Origin: Leptospira_A soteropolitanensis
Lineage (GTDB): Bacteria; Spirochaetota; Leptospiria; Leptospirales; Leptospiraceae
Assembly (NCBI RefSeq): GCF_026151335.1
Contig: NZ_JAMQPP010000013.1
Direction: 5' to 3' (one strand)
Length of the DNA stretch: 64,000 nucleotides
The translations under genes and the position numbers were made by a program. Positions within the stretch are counted from its first letter, which is position 1. Each line of letters begins with the position of its first letter. Below are positions 35,509 to 44,037 of this stretch, in pieces. The notes beneath the pieces are model-generated. The model was not told the origin of the DNA. It saw only the letters and a program-made list of their open reading frames with translations, and searched no databases.

Positions 35509-36729
35509 ATGTGGGAGAATTGGATCACATCTGAGCAGTGGAAACTCCTGATGATTCCATTTACCTATGGATTTGTCGGCTGGGTGACCAACTGGCTTGC
35601 CCTTAAGATGACGTTTTATCCCATCCAATTTGTGGGAATTCCACCCTACTTTGGATGGCAGGGAATCATTCCAAGAAAGGCTCATAAAATGGCGAGTAAA
35701 TCCGTTGATGTCATCACGGAACGGCTTCTCAACATTAAAGAAGTTTTTTTAAAAGTAGACCCAAAAAAAGCGGAGTTAGTTTTTTTACCGGCATTAGAGC
35801 CTAGCATTCGCTATACGATGAGAGAGTTTTCCGATGCTTTAGATCCGAAACTCTGGGATATGATCCCTGAAGTAGTCCGGGAAGAAATTTACCATAAGGT
35901 AAAAAGAGAAAGTGGTGTTACCATCAGGAAAGTGATTCGAAAACTTCAAAAAGATATCGATTCCTTATTTGACGTTAAAGCCCTAGTGTTAAAAAAACTT
36001 TCCGGTAAAAATGTCGGCCTCGTGGTTGAACTCTTTAAAGAAGTGGGAGCTCCTGAGTTTCGCTTCATTGAAAGGTCTGGCTTTTATTTTGGATTTTTAC
36101 TTGGTCTAGTGCAAATGGTTTTTATGATTTATTATCCACTTGCGTGGACTCTTCCTATCCAAGGTGTAATCGTTGGATATCTAACCAATTATCTTGCATT
36201 AGAAATGATTTTTCGCCCTCTTTTACCAAAAAAGTTTTTAGGAATTTTTACTTACCAGGGTTTATTTTTAAAAAGGCAATCCGAAGTTTCCAGACTTTAT
36301 GCAAAACTAGTAAGCGAAAAAATTCTTACTCCAAAAAACATCCTATCGGAACTTATTTTTGGAAAAGCATCTTTAGATATAATCAGTATTATCCGTAAGG
36401 AAGTTATCTCACATGTGGATTCCGTTACTTTCCTCGCAAAACCAGCATTATTTGCTTCGGGAAAAATGGAAGAGTTTGATACCGCAAAACAAAGGATCGC
36501 TGTAGCGATGGCAGACAATGCAGTCGAAAAATCGTTTCATTTAGAGGAATATTTAGGGGAAGCGTTAGAAATTAAAACCATGATGGGAGACCGAATGTCC
36601 GCCCTTCCCCCGAAAGAATTTGAATCCATTTTAAGATCTGCATTTCAAGAAGATGAATTATTATTAATTTTAGTTGGTGCGGTCCTGGGTGCTATGGTCG
36701 GTTGGTTTCAAATGGTATTTATTGTATGA
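35509..36729 (+). CDS. DUF445 family membrane protein
   Basis: A 406-residue protein of the DUF445 (YheB-like) family. It opens with GFVGWVTNWLALKMTFYP and repeats the same motif later (GVIVGYLTNYLALEMIFRP), the two internal copies being a family hallmark; GWQGIIPRKAHKMA follows the first. Membrane segments lie near each end and in the middle. Biochemical role is unknown. First gene of an operon with the epimerase and a secreted protein; upstream 35268-35508 is a 240-base shared leader with a divergent gene. Confidence 0.8.
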   Translation: MWENWITSEQWKLLMIPFTYGFVGWVTNWLALKMTFYPIQFVGIPPYFGWQGIIPRKAHKMASKSVDVITERLLNIKEVFLKVDPKKAELVFLPALEPSIRYTMREFSDALDPKLWDMIPEVVREEIYHKVKRESGVTIRKVIRKLQKDIDSLFDVKALVLKKLSGKNVGLVVELFKEVGAPEFRFIERSGFYFGFLLGLVQMVFMIYYPLAWTLPIQGVIVGYLTNYLALEMIFRPLLPKKFLGIFTYQGLFLKRQSEVSRLYAKLVSEKILTPKNILSELIFGKASLDIISIIRKEVISHVDSVTFLAKPALFASGKMEEFDTAKQRIAVAMADNAVEKSFHLEEYLGEALEIKTMMGDRMSALPPKEFESILRSAFQEDELLLILVGAVLGAMVGWFQMVFIV

Positions 36730-37691
36730 CAAAAACGATTCTAATTACTGGAGGAAGTGGCGTCTTAGGAAAAAAGCTTTTGTATAGTTTGATTGATGAT
36801 TTTAAAATCATTGCCATTGGTAAAAGTTATGCCAACTTTCCAAACTCCATTCGTTTTCATAAAAACTTTAAGTTTTATGAAAGGGATCTTACAAAAATCA
36901 ATTCAATAGAGGATTTTATGATTCCCGAGTCTGTGGATTTGATACTTCATTTAGCTGCTGTCGTTTCCGGAATCAAAGTTACCGAAGAATTTTATCACCA
37001 AATTAATGTTAATTCCACAAAACTACTCGTAGAATTTGCAAAATCAAAAAACATTCCCCATTTTGGTTTTGTAAGTTCTGTTTCAGTTTATGGATCTAAA
37101 GAAGTCAGTTTAGAAATTGGCAGTGAAAGGACGGGAAAAACCATTTATGCAAAAACGAAAGCACTTGCCGAAGATTTTGTATTAAACTCAAGTGAAGCTT
37201 ATTCCGTATTTCGCATGGCAAGTATTTACGGAAAAAGTACAAAAAGTTTTATCTCAAAATTACGATCTTTAGCCAAACTAAAAATATATCCTTATATTTC
37301 ATCCGATCGAAAAAAATCCTTGATACATATCGAAGATGCATCAAAAGCACTTGCTTTATGGACAAAACAAACGTTAAACGGAAAATCAACACAACCTGTT
37401 TATGTATTTTCTCATCCAGAATTTGTTACCGTAAACCAAGTCATCCGAACCTTTCAAGAGCTTGGTATCATCGGAAAGTTTTTAATCCCGATCCCTGTAG
37501 GAGGTGTTTGGGGTAAAATTGTAGAATTGATGTTTAGGTTTATTTCCTTCATCAGGAGGAAACCTTTTCACGGTTCCCCTCTCCAACCACTATTAGAGTC
37601 GGTGGCAATTTACGATGAACAATCCTTTGCAAATTTAGGATTTTTTCCAGAGCAAGATTTACGAAAAGGTCTCACTGACTATCAATTATGA
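36726..37691 (+). CDS. NAD-dependent epimerase/dehydratase family protein
   Basis: A 321-residue extended short-chain dehydrogenase. ATG 36726 overlaps the DUF445 stop by four bases (ATGA). The nucleotide loop is LITGGSGVLGKK, the SSVSVYGS serine follows, and YAKTKALAE holds the Y-x-x-x-K catalytic pair. The family modifies nucleotide sugars; the actual substrate is unknown. A hydrophobic stretch near residue 260 is not clearly a membrane anchor. Confidence 0.8.
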   Translation: MTKTILITGGSGVLGKKLLYSLIDDFKIIAIGKSYANFPNSIRFHKNFKFYERDLTKINSIEDFMIPESVDLILHLAAVVSGIKVTEEFYHQINVNSTKLLVEFAKSKNIPHFGFVSSVSVYGSKEVSLEIGSERTGKTIYAKTKALAEDFVLNSSEAYSVFRMASIYGKSTKSFISKLRSLAKLKIYPYISSDRKKSLIHIEDASKALALWTKQTLNGKSTQPVYVFSHPEFVTVNQVIRTFQELGIIGKFLIPIPVGGVWGKIVELMFRFISFIRRKPFHGSPLQPLLESVAIYDEQSFANLGFFPEQDLRKGLTDYQL

Positions 37692-38530
37692 AGGTACTCG
37701 GGGCCGATATTCTAAGTATGAAAAAGCGACTTTGCCTACTTGTTTTATTATGTCTTACTCTTTCTCAATTGGATGCCGCAACATGGATCGAAGATTCCTT
37801 AAGTTTTGCGTTTGAGTATCCTAGGGGTTGGGCAAAGTCTGTTTTGCGTTATCCCGATACGGTTCGCATCCAGTTATCCAAAACGAACCGGGAAGCTATT
37901 TTGCAAATTGATGTAGCTCGTCGCACCAAAGATTACGATATCGATCGGTTTATTGAAGAAACTGTAGATACGTTTTTGACAAAATATCCCGACTTAAAGT
38001 TGGTTCGTGAAAAAATGTTGGAGAATGAAGTAGCCGGATTTGATGAATCTGTCTTTGTTGTGTTACACTATACAGAGCAAAAACAACTTGTTTCCAATCG
38101 CTTTTTATTTCATAGAAAAGGTGGATTGTACTATGTAATTCAGGCAAAAACGACCAGGGCTCAGTTTGCAAAGTATTCCAAAGATCTTGATTTAGTGATG
38201 AAAAGTTTCCGCCGAGAAACTCGCACAAAAAACAGATGGCGTAATGACAGCTTGTCTTATTTGGATCCCGTCAAAGACGAAAGAATCATTCAATACGTAT
38301 CTATTACAATTAGACCTATCGATTCATATCCTCACGAGCAAGGAACAAAAAACTCGAAAGAAGATGGTTGGTTGTTCTCTGTGGAAGGAAACAAAAAACC
38401 AAATCCTGCCGAATGGGATAACCGAACCAAACCATCACAAAATGATAACGGATACACACCTGCTGATGTCAAACCGGAGACTCCCACTTCGGATGAACCA
38501 GTGGTCATTCCCGATAGCTCGGGATTATAA
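37688..38530 (+). CDS. exported protein of unknown function, PsbP/DcrB-like fold suspected
   Basis: A 280-residue frame that starts at an ATG overlapping the epimerase stop; the more usual signal-peptide start may be the ATG at 37721 (KKRLCLLVLLCLTLSQLDA). The mature N-terminus SLSFAFEYPRGWAKSV with a later IQAKTTRAQFAKY is of the type seen in PsbP/DcrB-like exported proteins. The C-terminal 60 residues are proline- and asparagine-rich and probably unstructured. A terminator lies 50 bases downstream. Confidence 0.7.
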   Translation: MKVLGADILSMKKRLCLLVLLCLTLSQLDAATWIEDSLSFAFEYPRGWAKSVLRYPDTVRIQLSKTNREAILQIDVARRTKDYDIDRFIEETVDTFLTKYPDLKLVREKMLENEVAGFDESVFVVLHYTEQKQLVSNRFLFHRKGGLYYVIQAKTTRAQFAKYSKDLDLVMKSFRRETRTKNRWRNDSLSYLDPVKDERIIQYVSITIRPIDSYPHEQGTKNSKEDGWLFSVEGNKKPNPAEWDNRTKPSQNDNGYTPADVKPETPTSDEPVVIPDSSGL

Positions 38531-38579
38531 GAAAACGCCCTGTTATTTTCCGAAAACATATTTGAATTCCCTTAGAAAC

Positions 38580-38606
38580 TCCCTGGAATTTCCAGGGAAG
38601 CTTTTT
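38580..38606 (+). terminator. rho-independent terminator after the DUF445 operon
   Basis: TCCCTGGA-ATT-TCCAGGGA, an eight-base stem with a three-base loop, followed by AGCTTTTT. Just upstream of the ars promoter region. Confidence 0.85.
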
Positions 38607-38647
38607 CCCAAATACCATAACCATCCTGAATAAGTTGGAATTTTCCC

Positions 38648-38692
38648 TTGACGGCAACTAAGGATTTATTAATCGTATATTTACGATATACT
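38648..38692 (+). promoter_or_regulatory. ars promoter with ArsR-type operator
   Basis: TTGACG (38648) is a plausible -35 box. The perfect inverted repeat ATCGTA-TATT-TACGAT (38672-38687) ends five bases before the arsR start codon and overlaps the likely -10 region (TATATT). This is the expected place and form of an autoregulatory ArsR operator. Confidence 0.75.
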
Positions 38693-39040
38693 ATGGCTCT
38701 TAACAAAAAAACAGAATTCCCAGAAAATATCCAAAAGATTGCCTCATTTGCCAAACTTCTCTCCCATCCGGCAAGACTTGCGATATTAGAAGTATTGGCC
38801 AACCGACAAACATGCGTTTGTGGAGAGATCGTTGAAATCCTGCCATTGGCACAATCAACTATATCGCAACATTTGAAGGAGTTAAAAGAAGGTGGACTCG
38901 TGAAAGGGGAAGTGGAAGGCACCTCCTCTTGTTACTGCGTTCATTGGGAAAATCTGTCGAAGGCCTATCAGGAACTTTCAGAGCATATCCAATCAATCCA
39001 AACATATCAAAATAAACAAAAAGGAAGCTGTTGTGAGTAA
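38693..39040 (+). CDS. arsR: ArsR-family arsenic-responsive repressor
   Basis: A 115-residue winged-helix repressor starting ALNKKTEFPEN. The metal site is NRQTCVCGEIVEIL (C-V-C in the first helix, as in arsenite-sensing ArsR) and the DNA helix is LAQSTISQHLKELKEGGLV. A CC pair ends the protein (GSCCE). It should leave the operator when As(III) binds. ATG 38693 is used; a longer frame to 38648 runs into the promoter. First of four coupled ars genes. Confidence 0.9.
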   Translation: MALNKKTEFPENIQKIASFAKLLSHPARLAILEVLANRQTCVCGEIVEILPLAQSTISQHLKELKEGGLVKGEVEGTSSCYCVHWENLSKAYQELSEHIQSIQTYQNKQKGSCCE

Positions 39041-39455
39041 AACTAAAAATATATTAATCCTTTGTACAGGGAATAGTTGCAGAAGCCAAATGGCCGAAGG
39101 TTGGATGCGGTTTTATGCAAAAGACAAAGCCAATGTTTATAGCGCAGGGATAGAAACCCACGGAGTCAATCCTAAAGCCATTGCCACAATGAAAGATATA
39201 GGAATTGATATATCGAATCATACTTCCAATCATATCAACGAATACAAAGACATTCCTTTTGATTTTCTCATCACTGTATGTGACCACGCAAAAGAAAATT
39301 GTCCGTATTTTCCAAGTGATGCGAAAAGATTTCACCACAATTTCTCTGATCCTTCCAAATTGTTAGGCACCGAAGAAGAAGTGAAGGCCGCTTTTGCAAA
39401 CACAAGGGAAGAAATTCGCAAATATTGCGAAAACTTTGTAAACCAAGAATTATAG
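39033..39455 (+). CDS. arsC: thioredoxin-coupled arsenate reductase
   Basis: A 140-residue low-molecular-weight-phosphatase-type reductase that turns As(V) into As(III). The nucleophile loop is C11-TGNS-C16-RSQ, and C83 and C90 in TVCDHAKENCPYF complete the three-cysteine relay seen in Staphylococcus aureus pI258 ArsC. GTG 39033 follows AAGGAAG and overlaps the arsR end by eight bases. Its electrons should come from thioredoxin. Confidence 0.9.
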   Translation: MSKTKNILILCTGNSCRSQMAEGWMRFYAKDKANVYSAGIETHGVNPKAIATMKDIGIDISNHTSNHINEYKDIPFDFLITVCDHAKENCPYFPSDAKRFHHNFSDPSKLLGTEEEVKAAFANTREEIRKYCENFVNQEL

Positions 39456-39465
39456 GAGAAAAAAA

Positions 39466-40002
39466 ATGAACACGCTAACATGGAAAGATTTTCAAACCAA
39501 CTTAGATTTATATCCTGAATTTCATTTACATTTTCAATACGGGGATAGACAAACGATATTTCCAAATTATCATATTACAGAGTTCAAATTAGCAAAGATT
39601 CAATCGGTAGATTGTGGTGGTAATTCTGATTTTTGGACTGAAATTATTTTGCAAGTATTAGAACCTACCATTGAAAAAAATACTGAATCGATGACATTTT
39701 CTAAGGTGAATTCAATTATCAAAAAAGTAATGAATGTAATGGAGATACCTTCAAATGCAATTTTACGCATTGAATTTGGAAATCAAAAATTGGCAATGCG
39801 GCAATACTTTGTATCGGAGATGATTCCAATGAAAAATGCAGTTCTCATTCAATTACAAGATGGGAAAACGGAATGCAAAGCATCGTCTAGTTGCGGTATC
39901 CCCAAAGATGCTGTTAGCTTTCCAAAATTAGAAAAATCAAATACGTCTTGTTGTTCCACTAATAGAACAGTAAACACAAATGAACAAGTAGGATGTTGTT
40001 AG
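39466..40002 (+). CDS. DUF6428-type protein of the ars operon with cysteine-rich tail
   Basis: A 178-residue protein. The core NYHITEFKLAKIQSVDCGGNSDFWTEI is the pattern of DUF6428, a family seen mainly in Bacteroidetes ars operons. Distinctive here is the C-terminal extension with cysteine pairs: KASSSCGIP, TSCCSTN and the terminal VGCC. Those could bind As(III) before hand-over to the exporter. The gene is preceded by AGGAG and its stop touches the acr3 start, so it is a regular member of the operon. Function is unproven. Confidence 0.75.
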   Translation: MNTLTWKDFQTNLDLYPEFHLHFQYGDRQTIFPNYHITEFKLAKIQSVDCGGNSDFWTEIILQVLEPTIEKNTESMTFSKVNSIIKKVMNVMEIPSNAILRIEFGNQKLAMRQYFVSEMIPMKNAVLIQLQDGKTECKASSSCGIPKDAVSFPKLEKSNTSCCSTNRTVNTNEQVGCC

Positions 40003-41049
40003 GTGAAAGCGTTATCTTTTTTAGATAGATTCCTTACCCTTTGGATCTTTGGAGCAATGATCATCGGTTTACTGATCGGAAAATTTTGTCCTTCTGTTGT
40101 TTCCAAATTTTCTACTCTTTCGATTGGAACGACCAATATCCCTTTGGCAATTGGTTTAATCCTTATGATGTATCCCCCATTAGCTAAAGTTAAATATAGA
40201 GATATGGGAAAAGTGTTTAAAGATGGAAAACTATTAAGTATTTCTCTTTTGCTAAACTGGGTCATAGGACCAATATTAATGTTTTTTTTGGCTATCGTTT
40301 TTCTAGGAAATGAACCAGAATATAGGACCGGATTGATTTTGATTGGCCTTGCACGTTGTATTGCAATGGTGATTGTTTGGAATGATTTAGCAGAGGGAGA
40401 CCGAGAATATGGAGCTGCCTTAGTTGCTTTAAATAGTATATTTCAAGTTTTCTTTTATAGTTTTTATGCTTATTTATTCATAACCATTTTCCCACCTTAT
40501 TTTGGTTTGGTTGGATCGGAAGTCTCAATTCAGATTTCAGATATTGCGGAAACTGTGGGCATCTATTTAGGAATTCCATTTTTTCTTGGGTTCCTTTCCA
40601 GATATGGATTTGAAAGATGGGGAACAAAAGATTTCTATGAATCTAAGTTTCTTCCAAAAATTTCACCCTTAGCACTTATAGCACTATTATTTACCATTGT
40701 TATAATGTTCAGTTTGAAAGGTGAAATGATATTTGAGTTAAGTGATGATGTGATTCGAGTGGCAATCCCTCTTCTTTTATATTTTGGAATTATGTTTTTT
40801 CTAAGTCTTTGGATCGGGTACAAATTAGGGGTAGATTACTCTAAAAATGCGGCTGTTAGTTTTACAGCAACTGGGAATAACTTTGAATTGGCAATCGCAG
40901 TAGCCATTGGTGTTTTTGGAATCCAGAGTGGGGCTGCTTTTGTAGGAGTGATCGGTCCTCTCATTGAAGTGCCTGCTCTCATTTTACTTGTTAAATTTGC
41001 CATTGGGTTTCGTGAAAAATTTTATAAGAGAAATGGCAAACTTTCTTAA
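40003..41049 (+). CDS. acr3: ACR3-family arsenite efflux transporter
   Basis: A 348-residue inner-membrane protein with ten hydrophobic helices. The family markers are visible: LTLWIFGAMIIGLLIG near the start, LARCIAMVIVWNDLA with the essential cysteine of helix 4, and FTATGNNFELAIAVAI with the late conserved Asn-Glu segment. It exports As(III) driven by proton motive force. GTG 40003 directly adjoins the stop of the DUF6428 gene. The stop overlaps by four bases the stop of the convergent OYE gene. Confidence 0.93.
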   Translation: MKALSFLDRFLTLWIFGAMIIGLLIGKFCPSVVSKFSTLSIGTTNIPLAIGLILMMYPPLAKVKYRDMGKVFKDGKLLSISLLLNWVIGPILMFFLAIVFLGNEPEYRTGLILIGLARCIAMVIVWNDLAEGDREYGAALVALNSIFQVFFYSFYAYLFITIFPPYFGLVGSEVSIQISDIAETVGIYLGIPFFLGFLSRYGFERWGTKDFYESKFLPKISPLALIALLFTIVIMFSLKGEMIFELSDDVIRVAIPLLLYFGIMFFLSLWIGYKLGVDYSKNAAVSFTATGNNFELAIAVAIGVFGIQSGAAFVGVIGPLIEVPALILLVKFAIGFREKFYKRNGKLS

Positions 41050-42293
41050 CGAGAGTGGTTTCGAATCCATTTTTGGTATCGTTTAGTCAAACGAGCCAAA
41101 CGAATTTGATCCATCAAAAGACGCAGGATAGGTGATACCTTAATTTGAGGTTTTTTATTTTCTGACAATCGATTCAATTGGTAACGAACCATAGCCATAT
41201 TGGCCAAACCTTTTAATGTTTTCGATTTCCAGTTTGGTTCTGGCAAAACTGGAATTTTTTCTTTCTCCTCTTCTTTCCAGTCATTGGGAAGATTGGGATT
41301 GAGGGCAAGAGCAGTAGCCATACCCACTAAAGGAACGCCAGATTCCAAAACCGATTCTGCAATTTGTTTCCTACGAATTCCACCTGTAACTAAAATAGGA
41401 ACCGTTGCTGTTTTTGAAACTTCACTGGCGAACTCCAGAAAATATGCCTCTCTGGAAATGGTAGAACCATCACGAGATTCTCCTTGCATAGCAGGAGCTT
41501 CATAGTTTCCGCCAGATAATTCAATAAAATCAACACCTAACGTTTGTAATCTGAATATTACATCTTTCGCATCCTGGAACTGAAATCCACCCTTTTGGAA
41601 ATCGGCAGAATTTAGTTTTACAGCAACAATGAAATTCGGTTTTACTATTTTACGAACCACTTGAATCACTTCGGTCAAAAACCGCGATCGATTCTCTAAA
41701 CTACCGCCCCATTTATCAATTCTTCGGTTAGCAATAGGTGATAAAAATTGACTGATCAAATATCCATGTGCTGCATGAATTTCAACGCCATCAAATCCAG
41801 ATTCTTCCGCCAACTGAGAAGTTTTTGCAAATCTTTGGATGGTTTCATCAATTTCTGATTCTGTCATAGCTCTAGGTTTGCCAAGGAGTTTAGAAAATTT
41901 CCCTATATCGACCGGCACTGCAGAAGGAGCCCAAACCTCTCCACCTAACTTGGATAACACTTGTCTGCCAGGATGGTTGATCTGCATGATGATCTTTCCA
42001 CCTGCTACTTTTGCTTTCGATGACCATTGGCGAAATCCTTCCAAGGGAGTGCCTTCCTCTAGAACCACACCACCAGGTCCTGTCATGGCTCTGTGGTCTA
42101 CCATTACATTTCCTGTGATCATTGTCCCAACTCCACCGAGTGCCCAGGTTTCATATAAATTCCAAAGAGCTTTGTCTGGTTCTAATTTTGGATTGGAAAG
42201 ATTTTCTTCCATTGCTGCTTTAACAATTCGGTTTGGCAATTTGGTGCCATTAGGAAGAAGGGACTCTGAAAATAATGGAGAACGTAAACTCAT
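41046..42293 (-). CDS. old-yellow-enzyme family NADH:flavin oxidoreductase
   Basis: A 415-residue FMN TIM-barrel oxidoreductase. It starts SPLFSESLLPNGTKLPNRIVKAAME, and NHPGRQ, FDGVEIHAAHGYLISQFLSP and NRRIDKWGGSLENR are the typical active-site and flavin motifs; the PILVTGGIR loop binds the FMN phosphate. Such enzymes reduce activated double bonds. The last 60 residues are a basic helical extension. Physiological substrate unknown. Monocistronic. Confidence 0.9.
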   Translation of the reverse strand: MSLRSPLFSESLLPNGTKLPNRIVKAAMEENLSNPKLEPDKALWNLYETWALGGVGTMITGNVMVDHRAMTGPGGVVLEEGTPLEGFRQWSSKAKVAGGKIIMQINHPGRQVLSKLGGEVWAPSAVPVDIGKFSKLLGKPRAMTESEIDETIQRFAKTSQLAEESGFDGVEIHAAHGYLISQFLSPIANRRIDKWGGSLENRSRFLTEVIQVVRKIVKPNFIVAVKLNSADFQKGGFQFQDAKDVIFRLQTLGVDFIELSGGNYEAPAMQGESRDGSTISREAYFLEFASEVSKTATVPILVTGGIRRKQIAESVLESGVPLVGMATALALNPNLPNDWKEEEKEKIPVLPEPNWKSKTLKGLANMAMVRYQLNRLSENKKPQIKVSPILRLLMDQIRLARLTKRYQKWIRNHSR

Positions 42294-42339
42294 CTGTCTT
42301 TATTAGACAAATGTTAAATCCAGAGATTTTATTTTGAGG

Positions 42340-43359
42340 TTATAAAATTTCTCCTTTTTTACGTGCCCGTTTGTTTTCATACATTCTACTGTCGGCAACG
42401 GCCATTAAAGTTTCAGGATCAACTCCATCTTCTGAATAAAAAGCAAAACCCATACTCGTTTTGATTTGGAGTTTGGTAGACTCAAATTCGATCTCTCCTT
42501 CGACCGCGGTTCTAATATGTTCGAGAAGATTGACAATGGATTTTTTCGGTTCATTATGTATTAGGATCAAACCAAACTCATCTCCTCCTAGTCTTGCCAG
42601 TATATCTTGGTTTTGGACAAAAGGCAAAAAGCGACTAGCAAACCGAGAAATATAAAAATCTCCCGCGGCATGACCATAGGTATCATTCACATTTTTCAGT
42701 CCATCCAAATCGAAAAGGGCGATCGTTAAAAACCGGCTATCGTTTGTGATTTGGAAAAGGCCCTTTCTTAAATAATCGTAAAATGCAGATCGGTTATAAA
42801 TACCTGTGAGTGCATCATGACTTGCAAGATAGGCCATCGATTGCAAACTTTTTTCCCTTTCTGCCCAACGATATGCATTGTGTAAAACGGCAGCCATTGT
42901 GCCTGACAACATATTTAGCACATGGGTATCATTAGATGAATAAAATCCAACTTTGGAACTATAAACCTTCAACACTCCTAATACTTCTGTATCAAAGAAT
43001 AAAGGCAAAACGATCATAGACCGAAGGCCAACAACACGACATGCCTCACGGTTGACACGATCATCCTCTTCGGAATCGACACAATACAACGTGGATCTTG
43101 ACTGGAGGCTTAGGCCGGAAAAACTACCTTTCATGGGTAATCTTAGTCCAATTTGGTTTTCTGCTTTACCACTGGCCGCACGGTAAACCAAATCTTCACC
43201 TTCCACAAGTTCGAAAACAGCACCCTCAGAACCAGTAATCTCTTTGGCGCGGAGAGTGATGCGATCTAACAAGTAAGGAACATCTGGTTTAGCAGCAGTT
43301 AGCTCGGTTTGTATTTTTAGTATTTTTTCTAAGGTTGAGTCAGAAGAGGAGCTTTCCAT
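42340..43359 (-). CDS. GAF-GGDEF diguanylate cyclase
   Basis: A 339-residue cytoplasmic protein with an N-terminal GAF domain (residues about 20-165) and a C-terminal GGDEF domain (175-330). The catalytic loop reads LARLGGDEFGLIL, which is intact, so it should make cyclic di-GMP from GTP. The R-x-x-D inhibitory site five residues before the loop is replaced by QNQD, so feedback inhibition may be absent. No membrane segment. The GAF ligand is unknown. Confidence 0.9.
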   Translation of the reverse strand: MESSSSDSTLEKILKIQTELTAAKPDVPYLLDRITLRAKEITGSEGAVFELVEGEDLVYRAASGKAENQIGLRLPMKGSFSGLSLQSRSTLYCVDSEEDDRVNREACRVVGLRSMIVLPLFFDTEVLGVLKVYSSKVGFYSSNDTHVLNMLSGTMAAVLHNAYRWAEREKSLQSMAYLASHDALTGIYNRSAFYDYLRKGLFQITNDSRFLTIALFDLDGLKNVNDTYGHAAGDFYISRFASRFLPFVQNQDILARLGGDEFGLILIHNEPKKSIVNLLEHIRTAVEGEIEFESTKLQIKTSMGFAFYSEDGVDPETLMAVADSRMYENKRARKKGEIL

Positions 43360-43401
43360 AGATATCCTACAAAAGATAATTCCAAACTCCTCTGTATTAA
43401 T

Positions 43402-43989
43402 CTAGCTTAATTTTTTAATTCCATCAGCGATACAATAGTTGGCAATCGCAAGTAAGATATGAAATATATCAACATTCAGTATTGGACCTGTTGATCCCTT
43501 TGTACCAATCACAAGTCCGGCTACGATAAATAATACAGATCCTACAATACCCATAATCGCTGCATTTGATTTTCTTGGAAATCGAACGATAGAACTAATC
43601 AGAATGATTAACATCGATATTCCACCAACTACTGTCGAATAAATTCCCAGCGGGTAGAGATAGGAAAAGGTTAAGTAAAGAAGAAAAGCAACTGCAATGA
43701 AAAGGAAAAAAGTTTTTTCCGAAAGAGATCGAAATGTGAAATGAAAAAATGCCAGTCCCAGCAGTGGCACTCCCAAACAACCGGACAAACCAACGAAAAA
43801 ATGATAAATTGAATCGAGGGTATTTATGCCGAGAAAATGGATCGAGCCAAGACCTGCAGAGATTCCAATGATACCAAATCCATACAATGCAGCCCGGGAC
43901 GGAATGGAGGATTTAGCGACAAAGCGGTACGCTACAAAGAGCGAAACAAGGGAAAGAAATAAATCGGATAGGAATGTTGAAAGAATCAT
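43402..43989 (-). CDS. membrane protein of unknown function
   Basis: About 195 residues with seven hydrophobic segments from ATG 43989; a GTG at 44007 would add six residues. Pattern G-x-G-x-I-H-F-L-G in the second helix and H-F-F-V-G-L-S-G in the third suggest a histidine-bearing core like small sensor or DUF-type membrane proteins. It lies between the PAS protein and the diguanylate cyclase, all on the minus strand, so it could be a signal-sensing partner. No family firmly recognised. Confidence 0.6.
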   Translation of the reverse strand: MILSTFLSDLFLSLVSLFVAYRFVAKSSIPSRAALYGFGIIGISAGLGSIHFLGINTLDSIYHFFVGLSGCLGVPLLGLAFFHFTFRSLSEKTFFLFIAVAFLLYLTFSYLYPLGIYSTVVGGISMLIILISSIVRFPRKSNAAIMGIVGSVLFIVAGLVIGTKGSTGPILNVDIFHILLAIANYCIADGIKKLS

Positions 43990-44037
43990 GGTTCCATGAA
44001 TTAACACAGAAGAAAATTCTATGGCAAGTGAAAATCC

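Noticed and set aside
41839..42306. 155-codon plus-strand frame opposite the OYE gene
   Set aside because: Antisense shadow; the opposite frame carries clear enzyme motifs.
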